Source of the DNA: Lacticaseibacillus paracasei subsp. paracasei
GTDB lineage: Bacteria > Bacillota > Bacilli > Lactobacillales > Lactobacillaceae
Direction: 5' to 3'
Length of the DNA stretch: 64,000 nt
Assembly (NCBI RefSeq): GCF_000829035.1
Contig: NZ_AP012541.1
Coordinates: forward strand, 186,001 to 250,000
Shown here: piece after piece, positions 8,872-17,554 of the stretch
Layout of the letters: each line of letters begins with the position of its first letter
Numbering within the stretch: position 1 is the stretch's first letter
Translations under genes and position numbers: made by a program
The notes under the pieces: model-generated
What the model was told of the DNA's origin: nothing
What the model saw: the letters and a program-made list of their open reading frames with translations, nothing else
Database searches by the model: none

Positions 8872-8884
8872 CGTAAAAATCTCC

Positions 8885-10465
8885 TTATGCTAGTTCAAGG
8901 GTGTCTGTTAGTTGTGCCCGTGTTTTTTCCGTCAGATTGTGGGTAATCATAATGACGGTTAGATCTTTCTCAGCGAGTAGTGCGTCCTCTATTTCTTGGG
9001 CATTTTCACTATCAATGCCAGCAGTGACTTCATCGACAATTAAGATGGGCTTATGAAAAGCAAGTGCGCGCGCTAAAGCCAGCTTTTGTCGCTGCCCACC
9101 AGATAAATTGCTGCCGTGTTCGTGAATCTTTGTTGCTAGGTTTGTGAATTTATCAATCCCTAAGAAGCTTACAACGTTAGAAAGTAGTGCCTGTGATTTT
9201 GCATGGCCAAGCGTAATATTTTCCTCAATACTCTCATTGAAAATATATGATTTCTGATCTACCAGTTCGATTTTGGCATTAAGCAGTGTTGCCGGCATTG
9301 ATTTTAATTCGTCACCATCAACTTGGATAGTACCAGCATAATCACGAAGTCGTCCGCTGATAAGGTTGATCAATGTCGATTTTCCGGCGCCGCTTTTCCC
9401 CACGACAGCATATTTACCGCCCTTTTCGAAGTTATAGGAGATATCCTTAATGACGGGTTTACCTTCATAGCCAAAAGAAAGATGATCAACTGTCAAGGCA
9501 TGATTAAACGAATCGTCTTCTGAAACAGTCTTAATTTTTGTTGCTTGTATGTCTTTATCAAGCAATACTGCAACGGATTTCATTTGAAAGATGCTTTGAA
9601 TCATGCCTGCAAGGTTATTGAACACTGTTCCTGCTAATGAACCACTGGCAGAGATAACCCCTACACTGAAATAGCCACCAATAACCAATAAGCATGTTAA
9701 TGTCATGACTAGCATCTGTGCTCCGACATTAACACCGCTAATAAGCAAATTAACCAATCCTACATTTTTGGCGTAAAGAAGTTTTTCTTTTCCTTGATGA
9801 TCAGACGCAGTCGCTAGCTTATTTGTGAGTGTATTGCCAAGATTGTGACTAAAAAAAACTGAGAAGCCACCGATAATGTCATCTGCCTTGCCTAAAAATG
9901 AGCTGTTCGCAGTTGCTAAGCGATTCGTTTCATGCGTCATGACTTTTGAGAAAAACTGGGGAATTGTCATCGTCAGGAGGCCTAATATAATAGCGGCAAG
10001 CGCTAAACTGTAATGATAGAAAGCCAGAGATGTGATTGCAAATAGCAAGGTAGTGGCACTGCTTAGAAGTGAGAAGAAGGCCTCCAGCCCATTCTGATCA
10101 ATCATGTTAACGTCATTCGTTAGCCAAGAAACGTATTCATTATGATTGACTTTTTTGTATTCGGAAATTGGAACAGTATTCAAACCATTGGCAATATCAA
10201 CGCGCAACTGATTGGTTACCTTACGAATAATCTGGGCTTTTAAAAGTGAGTTACCATAATTAACCGTCAATGTGACGCCCCAAATGCCAATGGTAGACAA
10301 TAACCAAAAAACCACGCCGTGAAGGTTTTTTGAAATGAGTTGATCAGTTAACGGGGCAAGTGTTAAAGAACTCGCAACCCTGCCGAGTGATTCAATAACT
10401 GTTAGGAATATCATCAGGATGGTTAGTGTTTTTTGGTTTGTTAACAACTTACTTGTAGATTTCAT
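8885..10465 (-). CDS. ABC exporter, fused membrane and ATPase domains
   Basis: This 526-residue half-transporter has about six membrane helices in residues 1-300 and an ATPase domain after ~315 with Walker A GKSGAGKST, signature LSGGQRQKLALARAL, a slightly unusual Walker B ILIVDEVTAG, and switch MITHN. It lacks the N-terminal C39 peptidase found in bacteriocin processing exporters, so it would not cleave a double-glycine leader. ATG 10465 has AAAAGGAG upstream. It is divergent from an Rgg-type regulator and followed by the 41-residue peptide gene. It most likely exports a peptide or small molecule as a homodimer. Confidence 0.9.
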   Translation of the reverse strand: MKSTSKLLTNQKTLTILMIFLTVIESLGRVASSLTLAPLTDQLISKNLHGVVFWLLSTIGIWGVTLTVNYGNSLLKAQIIRKVTNQLRVDIANGLNTVPISEYKKVNHNEYVSWLTNDVNMIDQNGLEAFFSLLSSATTLLFAITSLAFYHYSLALAAIILGLLTMTIPQFFSKVMTHETNRLATANSSFLGKADDIIGGFSVFFSHNLGNTLTNKLATASDHQGKEKLLYAKNVGLVNLLISGVNVGAQMLVMTLTCLLVIGGYFSVGVISASGSLAGTVFNNLAGMIQSIFQMKSVAVLLDKDIQATKIKTVSEDDSFNHALTVDHLSFGYEGKPVIKDISYNFEKGGKYAVVGKSGAGKSTLINLISGRLRDYAGTIQVDGDELKSMPATLLNAKIELVDQKSYIFNESIEENITLGHAKSQALLSNVVSFLGIDKFTNLATKIHEHGSNLSGGQRQKLALARALAFHKPILIVDEVTAGIDSENAQEIEDALLAEKDLTVIMITHNLTEKTRAQLTDTLELA

Positions 10466-10505
10466 GAGACAGCTCCTTTTCTTGTGGGGTGTGACTTTGT
10501 TGTTT

Positions 10506-10533
10506 TTGCTGACTCAAGTATATGTGCTAATAT
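10506..10533 (+). promoter_or_regulatory. Promoter candidate for the Rgg-type regulator
   Basis: TTGCTG (10506-10511), a 16-base spacer and TAATAT (10528-10533), about 47 bases before the start codon. Confidence 0.5.
10517..10522 (-). promoter_or_regulatory. -10 box candidate for the ABC exporter
   Basis: TATACT on the minus strand with no good -35 box, as expected of a promoter that needs an activator. It overlaps the regulator's promoter. Confidence 0.45.
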
Positions 10534-10550
10534 GGTGCCATTAAATGTTG

Positions 10551-10564
10551 TTTCATATATGAAA
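10551..10564. promoter_or_regulatory. Perfect palindrome, candidate Rgg operator
   Basis: TTTCATATATGAAA is a perfect 14-bp palindrome. Its centre is about 38 bases upstream of the exporter's -10 box, just before the -35 region, where Rgg-type activators usually bind. It also sits downstream of the regulator's own promoter, so it could serve autoregulation. Confidence 0.5.
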
Positions 10565-10579
10565 AAGGGGAACTGCAGC

Positions 10580-11473
10580 ATGGAAAAAATTGGGGAACTC
10601 ATTAATCATTTTCGCGAAAACAAAGGTATGAGTCAGGCGGAACTCAGCGAAGGAATTCTTTCGAAAGCACAGCTGTCGAAGTTTGAACGAGATTTGACGA
10701 AAATTTCCGTTGATAAGTTTCTGGCTTTACTTGAACGGCTCCATGTGACGTTTACTGAGTTTGGGAACGCTTTGGCAATTCAAGAAAGACTGTATGAACA
10801 ATCCATATTAGAGGACATTACAAAAGCAGTTATCAATAACAACAAAGACCAGGCGCAACTCGTGAAAGAACGGGCGGAGCAACATCTAAAAAAACACCAT
10901 GGAAAGTATAATCAGCTCACGTTGATCATGGTCAAGGCGATGATTTGCGATATGGAAAAGGGAACCCTTCCAAAGGCTGATACTAAAGTCCTCGCCGACT
11001 ATTTATTTAGTGTTGATGGCTGGACACACTTTGAGTTGTTGCTCTTTGGAAATACTATGTCAGCTTTGTCGTTGGTTACTGTCAACCAATTGGCGCGGGA
11101 GCTAGCCGCTCAAATCAATGAAGCATGGGCGATACATCAAAACTTTCAATTGACTATAAATTTGCTGTATAACGTCGTGATTTTAAATTTGTCCGCAAAA
11201 GACCTGACAACTGCCAGACTTTTTTTACGGGTTATGAAACATAGCCATGTTGAAGATAGTATGATGGCTGAACGATACCTGATTGCACTCGCAGACGCAT
11301 TTTGTGACTACTGCGGAGAGCCAACAGTTGAACATGAAAATAACGTCAAAAGAATGATTGAAATTCAAAAAGAAATCGGATCGACAAATTTTTTTGTCGC
11401 TTTCAACAATCAAGCGAAGATGTTCATAAATGAAACGAAAATATCAAGTAACGATTCTGCTGGTAATGTTTGA
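10580..11473 (+). CDS. Rgg/GadR/MutR-family transcriptional regulator
   Basis: The start is ATG 10580, preceded by AAAAAGGGGA; the frame is open further upstream but the helix-turn-helix begins at this Met. The 297-residue length fits Rgg proteins. Residues 1-65 form an XRE helix-turn-helix (ELINHFRENKGMSQAELSEG, LSKFERDLTKIS). The remainder is the all-helical repeat domain that in this family binds short signalling peptides. Family members activate neighbouring secretion or bacteriocin genes at high cell density. It is divergent from the exporter-peptide unit, which is its probable target. No typical SHP pheromone gene was seen next to it. Confidence 0.85.
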   Translation: MEKIGELINHFRENKGMSQAELSEGILSKAQLSKFERDLTKISVDKFLALLERLHVTFTEFGNALAIQERLYEQSILEDITKAVINNNKDQAQLVKERAEQHLKKHHGKYNQLTLIMVKAMICDMEKGTLPKADTKVLADYLFSVDGWTHFELLLFGNTMSALSLVTVNQLARELAAQINEAWAIHQNFQLTINLLYNVVILNLSAKDLTTARLFLRVMKHSHVEDSMMAERYLIALADAFCDYCGEPTVEHENNVKRMIEIQKEIGSTNFFVAFNNQAKMFINETKISSNDSAGNV

Positions 11474-11631
11474 GCCCTGAGATATTGCAATTCATCGAAT
11501 TGGGAAAATAGAGGGTCCAGTGAGTGTTTTTACCAAGATAGAGAGCTTTTCCGCAATAGAAGTGGAGAAGTGGAACATCATTTACAACCGGCAAATAAAG
11601 AGTTTGGGACATAATTCTTAGTCGGCAAAAT

Positions 11632-11674
11632 AAAAGCGAACAATTTTCCACTTAAAGGAAATTTGTTCGCTTTT
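11632..11674 (+). terminator. Terminator after the Rgg-type gene
   Basis: AAAAGCGAACAATTTTCC pairs with GGAAATTTGTTCGCTTTT. The stretch just before it (GAGTTTGGGACATAATTC) looks like a relic of a common repeated sequence. Confidence 0.75.
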
Positions 11675-11700
11675 GTCTGCTCATGGATTATTTATTGCGA

Positions 11701-11915
11701 TTTTAAAGACCGTAGTGCCAAGGCGGAGCAATCGTAGGCCAGATGGGGCTCAGCCGTGCAAACAACACAGCGACCGGTCTTGGCGCTGATGTTGTTAGGC
11801 GACTTCGAGACCGCGGGCTTTGCGGGCTCGAAGCGCCGTCTCCGCTCTAGCTACGCGTCGCCAGCCCCAGCTGGCCGGAGATCGCGGAGTTTGGCACGGC
11901 AAGAGATTAATCTTA
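11701..11915. repeat. GC-rich palindromic intergenic element
   Basis: This block is richer in GC than its flanks. Its left part (GTGCCAA, then GGCCAGATGGGGCT) is approximately the reverse complement of its right part (AGCCCCAGCTGGCC, then TTGGCAC). At its centre CTTCGAG (11803) and CTCGAAG (11827) close a hairpin with CCGC/GCGG. The short frames on the plus strand at 11756 and 11820 follow the palindrome and look spurious. It may be a structured RNA, a non-autonomous mobile element or the terminator of the convergent genes. Confidence 0.55.
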
Positions 11916-11939
11916 GATGCTTTAATGCAACATACAACT

Positions 11940-13781
11940 TCACACTTCCCAAATTGTCTGCACAATCTGTTCTGCCGTTTTCAAACTAGTATCATTGACC
12001 AGTGGCCGGGGGCTGGCAGTGGTGAGCCAATGTACGCCTTCAGTAGGGACGCCCCAGAAGAAGAGACCAGGTTGAGGGTGTTCGTTGGCGTCAAGCAGTT
12101 GTTGGGTTTGGCGATCAACGGCGATGGCGCCGGATTGGAATCGCTTGTCAGCGTTCAACTGCAGCTCATATGTGTGCGCATAGCCGTCATGCAAGAGTTG
12201 CTGAATTAATGCGTTTTGCGCAGTTGGCGCATTGACAGCCGGCACACGCGCTTCGAGTAAGCTCTTGGCCTGAACCGAAAAGCTGGGATCACTTTGCGTT
12301 TTCAATAAAAATTGACCATTGATGCCTTTAATTTGCATCCCCGGTGGCAAAATGGTGATGATCCCAGCGCCCAGCAAAGCTTGCAATTGATCAATTCGCA
12401 AGGCAGGCGGCCCAATGGAGAGAAAGTCATTCAGCGAGTTGAACCAGCGCAAGAAGAAATCGAGGTACTGATCTTGACTCAACAAACCGCGTTCGACGAG
12501 CTGGCGAATCGGGTCGCGCATATCACGCAAAACTTCTAGTGCGCTAGTTAATGGTCCAGTTTTGGTGCCACGCATGGCTTCGCGTGCATCTCGACGCAGA
12601 TAATGCCGCATAAAGTCCTGATAAGGCTGACCGCTTGGATGCCACTTGGTTGGATCAGCCAAGGCATCCCAATCAAGTCGATCTTTGGCGGCAATTGGCA
12701 ATGTGCCTAGCGTCGTAACAGGATTGGCGACGAAGTCATGTTCAAAGGCAGTCACGTCTAGATCGGGGTAGCGTTGCACTAGCAGGAGCCGATAATAAAC
12801 TAGTTCAACTTCGTGTTGCAATGCTTCCCAGAAGGTTTGACCGCTCACTTCGCCATGTGCTTGCCAAGTATTGATCTGTTCAGTCGTCAAAAACTGTGGC
12901 TCCCATTCTTCACCGGGTCCTTTTTGGTTGCGACCTTTTGCCCGGTAAGGAAAACCACGTCGAGAACCAGTAAAAATGTGCGGTTCTCGACCACTAGGAT
13001 GATAGGCCAGCAAGCCGTCTGCTGTTTTCTGGAAGCGGCCGCCGCGGCCTTCAGTTAACCTGCTCATTAAATCAAAGAAGCTTAAGCCAAGTCCGCGAAT
13101 GATCACAGGTGCCTGCGGTTCGATGGTGCTAAGGTCACCTTCTTCAGGGAAACCTGGGGCAAGATAAAACAAATCGTGAGCGTGGGCGTAATCGTCCAAT
13201 GCTTTTTGATCGCGCGTCAAGGAATTCTTGAGGTTGCCTAGCGCCATGACAACTTGGTCTGTGTGCCAGCTTTCTTGATCGGTGGTAATTGTGAAATTAG
13301 CGGCGTTTTTAGCTAAACTGACAACGGTTTGCTGCTTAAACGTGATGCTATTGTTACCAGCGCGGGCTACAAGCATGTCAAAGAACCAATGCTGGTAGAC
13401 ACCATAAAGTGCCCGTGAAGCGTAGTTGTTGGGTCCCAGTGCTGCTGCCTGCCGCAGTAGGATCGCGCGGTTATTGAACTCAGGGTGAGCATCAAGGTAA
13501 CCAGATGCAGTTGTGAGTGCCCATGTGCTCAGATCAGGTCCGGTCAAGAATGGACCAACATTGGTGACCGTTTGATCAGTGAATAAGGTGATCTGTGACG
13601 CTGCTGTATTCATGATAAGGTTCGGATCTTGATCGATTTTCCAAACGCGTCCGCCAATTGGATAAGGATCGGTCAGAACGATGGTGAGTTGGCGTTTTGG
13701 AAAGCGATTTTGCTGCCAGCTGAGTAGCCGTTCTAAAATTAATAAGCCGCGAGGGCCGGCGCCGATGAGGGTGATGTGCAT
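11940..13781 (-). CDS. FAD/NAD(P)-binding protein (large flavoprotein)
   Basis: ATG 13781 is chosen because AAAGGAG lies eight bases upstream and the dinucleotide-binding fold starts at once: HITLIGAGPRGLLILERLL. The frame runs on upstream without a function. The 613-residue protein matches the FAD_NAD_binding family (PF13454-like) of uncharacterised flavoproteins with a second glycine-rich stretch VVMALGNLKNS near residue 160. It probably catalyses a redox or monooxygenase-type reaction on an unknown substrate. It is divergent from the NADH oxidase gene, with about 150 bases between the starts. Confidence 0.8.
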   Translation of the reverse strand: MHITLIGAGPRGLLILERLLSWQQNRFPKRQLTIVLTDPYPIGGRVWKIDQDPNLIMNTAASQITLFTDQTVTNVGPFLTGPDLSTWALTTASGYLDAHPEFNNRAILLRQAAALGPNNYASRALYGVYQHWFFDMLVARAGNNSITFKQQTVVSLAKNAANFTITTDQESWHTDQVVMALGNLKNSLTRDQKALDDYAHAHDLFYLAPGFPEEGDLSTIEPQAPVIIRGLGLSFFDLMSRLTEGRGGRFQKTADGLLAYHPSGREPHIFTGSRRGFPYRAKGRNQKGPGEEWEPQFLTTEQINTWQAHGEVSGQTFWEALQHEVELVYYRLLLVQRYPDLDVTAFEHDFVANPVTTLGTLPIAAKDRLDWDALADPTKWHPSGQPYQDFMRHYLRRDAREAMRGTKTGPLTSALEVLRDMRDPIRQLVERGLLSQDQYLDFFLRWFNSLNDFLSIGPPALRIDQLQALLGAGIITILPPGMQIKGINGQFLLKTQSDPSFSVQAKSLLEARVPAVNAPTAQNALIQQLLHDGYAHTYELQLNADKRFQSGAIAVDRQTQQLLDANEHPQPGLFFWGVPTEGVHWLTTASPRPLVNDTSLKTAEQIVQTIWEV

Positions 13782-13932
13782 GTGCAGCGCTCCTTTATGA
13801 GTTGAATATTTGTGAAGCAACGATTTCATTATACTTGTAAGCGCCAGAAAGCGGTTAGCGACATGCTTTAGGTTTAGCCATTTTCGTGTCATAATGTCAT
13901 TATTGACAATCTTGAAAGGAAGGCAGATGCTG

Positions 13933-15288
13933 ATGAAAGTTGTCGTTGTGGGCTGTACGCATGCAGGAACTGCGGCAGTGCGCGAACTGTTGATGAAGCA
14001 CCCAGAGACAGAAGTGGATGTCTTTGAACGGCGGGAAGACATCTCCTTTCTTTCTTGCGGCATCGCGTTATACCTTGAAGGTACCGTTGGCCGATTGGAA
14101 GATATGTTTTATGCTACGCCAGCTTCTTTAGAGGCGCTGGGGCCGCATGTTCACGTTCATCTCAAACATGATGTTTTAAGCATTGATGCCGCTGATCATC
14201 GGATTTTGGCCGAAAATCTTAAAACGGGCAACCAACAACATTATCAATATGATAAATTAGTCATGGCGACAGGCAGTTATCCTGTTGTTCCGCCGATTTC
14301 AGGTGTCAGTATTCCGCGGGTGCTGATGTGTAAAAACTACGATGATGCTCGGCGAATCAAAGAAAGTGCTAAGGATGCTGAGCATATTGCGATTGTTGGT
14401 GGCGGGTATATTGGTGTCGAACTGGCGGAAGCGTATAGCCGCAACCATAAACAGGTAACGTTAATTAATGGTGTTTCGCCTTTACTTAGTCATTATGTTG
14501 ACTTGCCACTTAGTCATGAAATCAGTGAGGCCCTGACAACACGTGGGGTTGAGTTGAAACCCAACACAGTTGCCAAGCATTTTGATAGTGACGAGCAGCA
14601 TGTTTTTATTCAAACAGATAAAGGCGAAATACAGGCAGATTTAGCGGTGGTTTGTGTCGGGTTCCGGCCGATGACCGAGTTGCTGATCGGCCAAGTTGAT
14701 ATGAATCCTGATGGGTCCATTCACGTGAATGATTATATGCAGACCAGCAATCCGGATATTTTTGCAGCTGGTGATGCGGTCGCCGTCCATTTCAATCCCA
14801 CTGGTAAGGACGCTTATGCGCCTTTGGCCACCAATGCTGTGCGCCAAGGGATGATGGCTGGCGCTAACTTGTTTAAACCAACGATTAAATATATGGGAAC
14901 GCAAGCCACAAGCGCGCTGAAGTTGTACGATCATAACTTAGGTGTGACGGGTTTGACGCTTGCTCACGCCAAGCGCAATCACCTGTCGGCTGCCAGTGTC
15001 ACGATGACGGATGATTTTCGACCGCCATTCATGCCGGACACCGTCAAAATTACGATGGTGCTCGTCTATGATACTGATGATCGCCGGATTCTGGGTGCCC
15101 AGTTTTATAGTCAATATGATATTGTAAATGCAGCTAATCTCATTTCTGTGATGATCCAAAATCGTAACACGATTGATCAGCTGGCTTATGTCGACATGCT
15201 GTTCAATCCGAATTATGATAAACCGTGGCATTATTTGAATCTGTTAGGGCAATTGGCTGTGACGCAAGCAGATAATACGACGGCGTAG
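13933..15288 (+). CDS. nox: NADH oxidase / CoA-disulfide reductase family flavoprotein
   Basis: The start is most likely ATG 13933 (nine bases after AGGAAGG; ATG 13927 is closer). The 451-residue protein has the FAD motif VVVVGCTHAGTAAV, the redox-active Cys in SFLSCGIALYL (about residue 42), the NAD motif IAIVGGGYIGVELAEAY and the second FAD motif IFAAGDAVAV. The single active Cys is typical of H2O-forming NADH oxidases and relatives, which regenerate NAD+ and remove oxygen in lactic acid bacteria. CoA-disulfide or peroxide reductase activity cannot be excluded. Confidence 0.92.
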   Translation: MKVVVVGCTHAGTAAVRELLMKHPETEVDVFERREDISFLSCGIALYLEGTVGRLEDMFYATPASLEALGPHVHVHLKHDVLSIDAADHRILAENLKTGNQQHYQYDKLVMATGSYPVVPPISGVSIPRVLMCKNYDDARRIKESAKDAEHIAIVGGGYIGVELAEAYSRNHKQVTLINGVSPLLSHYVDLPLSHEISEALTTRGVELKPNTVAKHFDSDEQHVFIQTDKGEIQADLAVVCVGFRPMTELLIGQVDMNPDGSIHVNDYMQTSNPDIFAAGDAVAVHFNPTGKDAYAPLATNAVRQGMMAGANLFKPTIKYMGTQATSALKLYDHNLGVTGLTLAHAKRNHLSAASVTMTDDFRPPFMPDTVKITMVLVYDTDDRRILGAQFYSQYDIVNAANLISVMIQNRNTIDQLAYVDMLFNPNYDKPWHYLNLLGQLAVTQADNTTA

Positions 15289-15298
15289 GGGGAAAATT

Positions 15299-15931
15299 AT
15301 GAATTCGTGGAATCTTATCGGACTGTTGGCATGGGTGATACTCATCGCCTATTTGATTTTCATCGTCTGGCACATTCGGCAACGGCACATTAAAGCAATT
15401 GTTAAATCCGGAAAGCAAGTTCGTGGCTCGGTGGTGTTAATTGACATTGCAGAAGTGCTTGTTTTTGCGATTGCCGCGATTGGCATGGTTTGGGTGAGCT
15501 GGTTACGGCCTATTGATTATCGTGATAGTCGTGCGGTAGCTATTAGCCACAGCGCAGAACATCTCATTTTACAAACTGGCGAGGATCATTCCTTTTATGT
15601 TCGTGTCCAAACAGGGAATGGCAAGAATCCAACCTTGTACTACACTTACTGGACTAACGGCGCTAAATACGAAAATACAAGTCACAATGCTGAAGTTAGT
15701 GCCGGTACACAACCGTTGACCCCGCGGGCGGCAGGCTATCCATGGTCGAAAAAAGACCTGAAAAAATTGGATCAGACGGCCGATCAAGCCTACGTGGCAA
15801 CGGTCACTGCTCGTTACAAGCCAGGCTTTTTAAACGGTTTAGGTATGCATGTTGGCAACATTGCTGACCGTTTCTCGATTTTACGGGTACCAAATGATAC
15901 GTTTGTGGAAATTGATCCCGTCAAGGATTAA
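15299..15931 (+). CDS. Membrane-anchored protein of unknown function (LVIS_2131-like)
   Basis: This 210-residue protein has two N-terminal membrane helices (WNLIGLLAWVILIAYLIFIVW and VLVFAIAAIGMVWVSW) followed by an extracytoplasmic domain of about 140 residues without known catalytic motifs. It resembles the lactobacillus family called LVIS_2131, a name recalled rather than searched. It starts ten bases after nox with AGGGGG as ribosome-binding site, so it may be co-transcribed with nox. The function is unknown. Confidence 0.7.
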   Translation: MNSWNLIGLLAWVILIAYLIFIVWHIRQRHIKAIVKSGKQVRGSVVLIDIAEVLVFAIAAIGMVWVSWLRPIDYRDSRAVAISHSAEHLILQTGEDHSFYVRVQTGNGKNPTLYYTYWTNGAKYENTSHNAEVSAGTQPLTPRAAGYPWSKKDLKKLDQTADQAYVATVTARYKPGFLNGLGMHVGNIADRFSILRVPNDTFVEIDPVKD

Positions 15932-15949
15932 ATTCAGTCAAAGTTAGCC

Positions 15950-15983
15950 AAACGACCTTCTCGAAAGTGAGAAGGTCGTTTTT
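15950..15983 (+). terminator. Terminator
   Basis: AAACGACCTTCTC and GAGAAGGTCGTTT pair around GAAAGT, followed by T residues. Confidence 0.85.
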
Positions 15984-16116
15984 GCTGCATGGTTATTTTT
16001 GTCAGATGGCGTGTAAGCTGGTCGAAGGCTCATGGTATCATGAGAGCAACAATTGCAAATTTTGACAGCGCGACTCGATTCGATGAATGCGTCAAAACGC
16101 GTCAAAGGAGGTTCAC

Positions 16117-17430
16117 ATGCACAAATATCTTTGGTGGCTCATCCCGCTTGTCTTGCTACTTGGTATTGGGGCAGCAACGCAACAGTCGGTTCAAGCGGCT
16201 TCGGGAACATGGTATCGCGATGACGGTGACATGATGGGAGCTAAGAGCCAGGCGGCGGTCAATCGTTTGAATAATGAGACGTTTGCCAAGGTAAAGGGTC
16301 ATCCTCAACTTGCAGTCATCACGGTCAAGTCGCTTGATGATGACGAAATCGAAGACTATGCCAATGATCAGTTTGCTAAATTGGGTATTGGCAAAAAAGG
16401 CTGGGACAATGGCTTGCTTCTTGTGCTTTCCCGCGAAGACCGTAAGTATTGGCTAGAGGTCGGCTATGGGTTAGAAGACGTCGTGCCAGACGGGAGTGCA
16501 GACGAGATTGTTACTTCGAACGTGAAAACACAGCTGAAGGCGCAGAACTACGATGAGGCAATCGCACTGTTTCTCGATCATATTGGTCAACGCGTGACAG
16601 CAAACCAAAGTGCCATCGCGACACCTGCCCAAATAACCGCTAAACGGGCACGTGATGCTGCTATTCAGCAAGCAATCTTGATTGCTGCTTTGATTTTGAT
16701 GGCCTTGCTGGTACTCTTCTTCGTAGTCCACATGGCGATGGCTGCCCGATTGCGTGATGCTATGCGTGATACCGTTGCTTTGGAGGCGATGCCGTTGTAT
16801 GCGGCTGTGATGGCAGCAGGCATTCCGCTACGCCGACAGACAGCATCCTTACCGCTATTCAAATTTGCTTGGTCACATGCCAAGCTACGCGAAATCGGTC
16901 TGGCCAATTTGGCTCGTCGTGGTTTCGAGTCGTGGACGCGCGTGCTGCGGTTGACCGCACCATATCCTTATTGGTACTACTACCAAACAAGCAAACCACT
17001 GCGGCAATTAGCCGATCAAGATGTGGTGGCGGCCCCATCTGTTTCAGCATTAGCAGCGTTATTAACCCCCGCATTAGCTGATCGTTTTGCAAAAGGCAGA
17101 CCTTATGAAGCCAGTTATGCCCAGTGGTTAGGCCAACAAAAGAATGTTGCTGGTCAGGCCGCGGTGACAACTTGGTCGAAATTCCTTGAAAACGTTAAAG
17201 AAACGGATCGTTTTTCAGCCGAAATGTTGGCTGCCACGTTTGGCGTTATCTTGTTCCATATTCGGCATCCAGAAAAAAATCAGGATTTAAGTCAATACGA
17301 CTTGCCACTTTGGGTTGTATCCGACTTTGGGTCGAGTGCCAGCAGCGGTAGCAGCGGCGGTTCTGACAATTTCGGTAGTGGATTTGGCGGTGGCAGCAGT
17401 GGCGGTGGTGGATTTGGCGGCAGTTGGTAA
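16117..17430 (+). CDS. TPM-domain membrane protein (YgcG-like)
   Basis: ATG 16117 follows AAAGGAGG by seven bases. The 437-residue product has a signal peptide (MHKYLWWLIPLVLLLGIG, cut after VQAA), a TPM_phosphatase domain (about residues 35-165; VITVKSLDDDEIEDYAND, WDNGLLLVLSREDRKYWLEV), one membrane helix near 190-215, a cytoplasmic region and a C-terminal Gly/Ser-rich tail ending GGGFGGSW, typical of the family. Members are linked to membrane-protein repair or stress, but the substrate is unclear. It is flanked by terminators or a gap and appears to be a single gene. Confidence 0.88.
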   Translation: MHKYLWWLIPLVLLLGIGAATQQSVQAASGTWYRDDGDMMGAKSQAAVNRLNNETFAKVKGHPQLAVITVKSLDDDEIEDYANDQFAKLGIGKKGWDNGLLLVLSREDRKYWLEVGYGLEDVVPDGSADEIVTSNVKTQLKAQNYDEAIALFLDHIGQRVTANQSAIATPAQITAKRARDAAIQQAILIAALILMALLVLFFVVHMAMAARLRDAMRDTVALEAMPLYAAVMAAGIPLRRQTASLPLFKFAWSHAKLREIGLANLARRGFESWTRVLRLTAPYPYWYYYQTSKPLRQLADQDVVAAPSVSALAALLTPALADRFAKGRPYEASYAQWLGQQKNVAGQAAVTTWSKFLENVKETDRFSAEMLAATFGVILFHIRHPEKNQDLSQYDLPLWVVSDFGSSASSGSSGGSDNFGSGFGGGSSGGGGFGGSW

Positions 17431-17501
17431 GCAACGTGAATGATATTGAGGGCTTGAAACCTTGTTACCACGTGGGCTAACCTTAGAAAATAAAACAAAT
17501 T

Positions 17502-17526
17502 GATGGCGATGTTTTCGTTGCCATCC
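17502..17526. other. Hairpin without T tract in front of the TSUP gene
   Basis: GATGGC and GCCATC can pair around a ~12-base loop, 30 bases before the next start. No T run follows, so it is not a clear terminator. Confidence 0.3.
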
Positions 17527-17554
17527 TAAAATGCTGGAAAACGAGGCTAGATAA

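Noticed and set aside
11520..11621. 33-residue GTG-started frame after the Rgg-type gene (GAGGG upstream), considered as a signalling peptide
   Set aside because: Weak ribosome-binding site, and its end runs into a common repeated relic (TTTGGGACATAATTC); no hydrophobic pheromone-like stretch.
11756..12209. Plus-strand frames in the GC-rich palindrome and antisense to the flavoprotein gene
   Set aside because: No ribosome-binding site; composition follows the inverted repeat and the real gene on the other strand.
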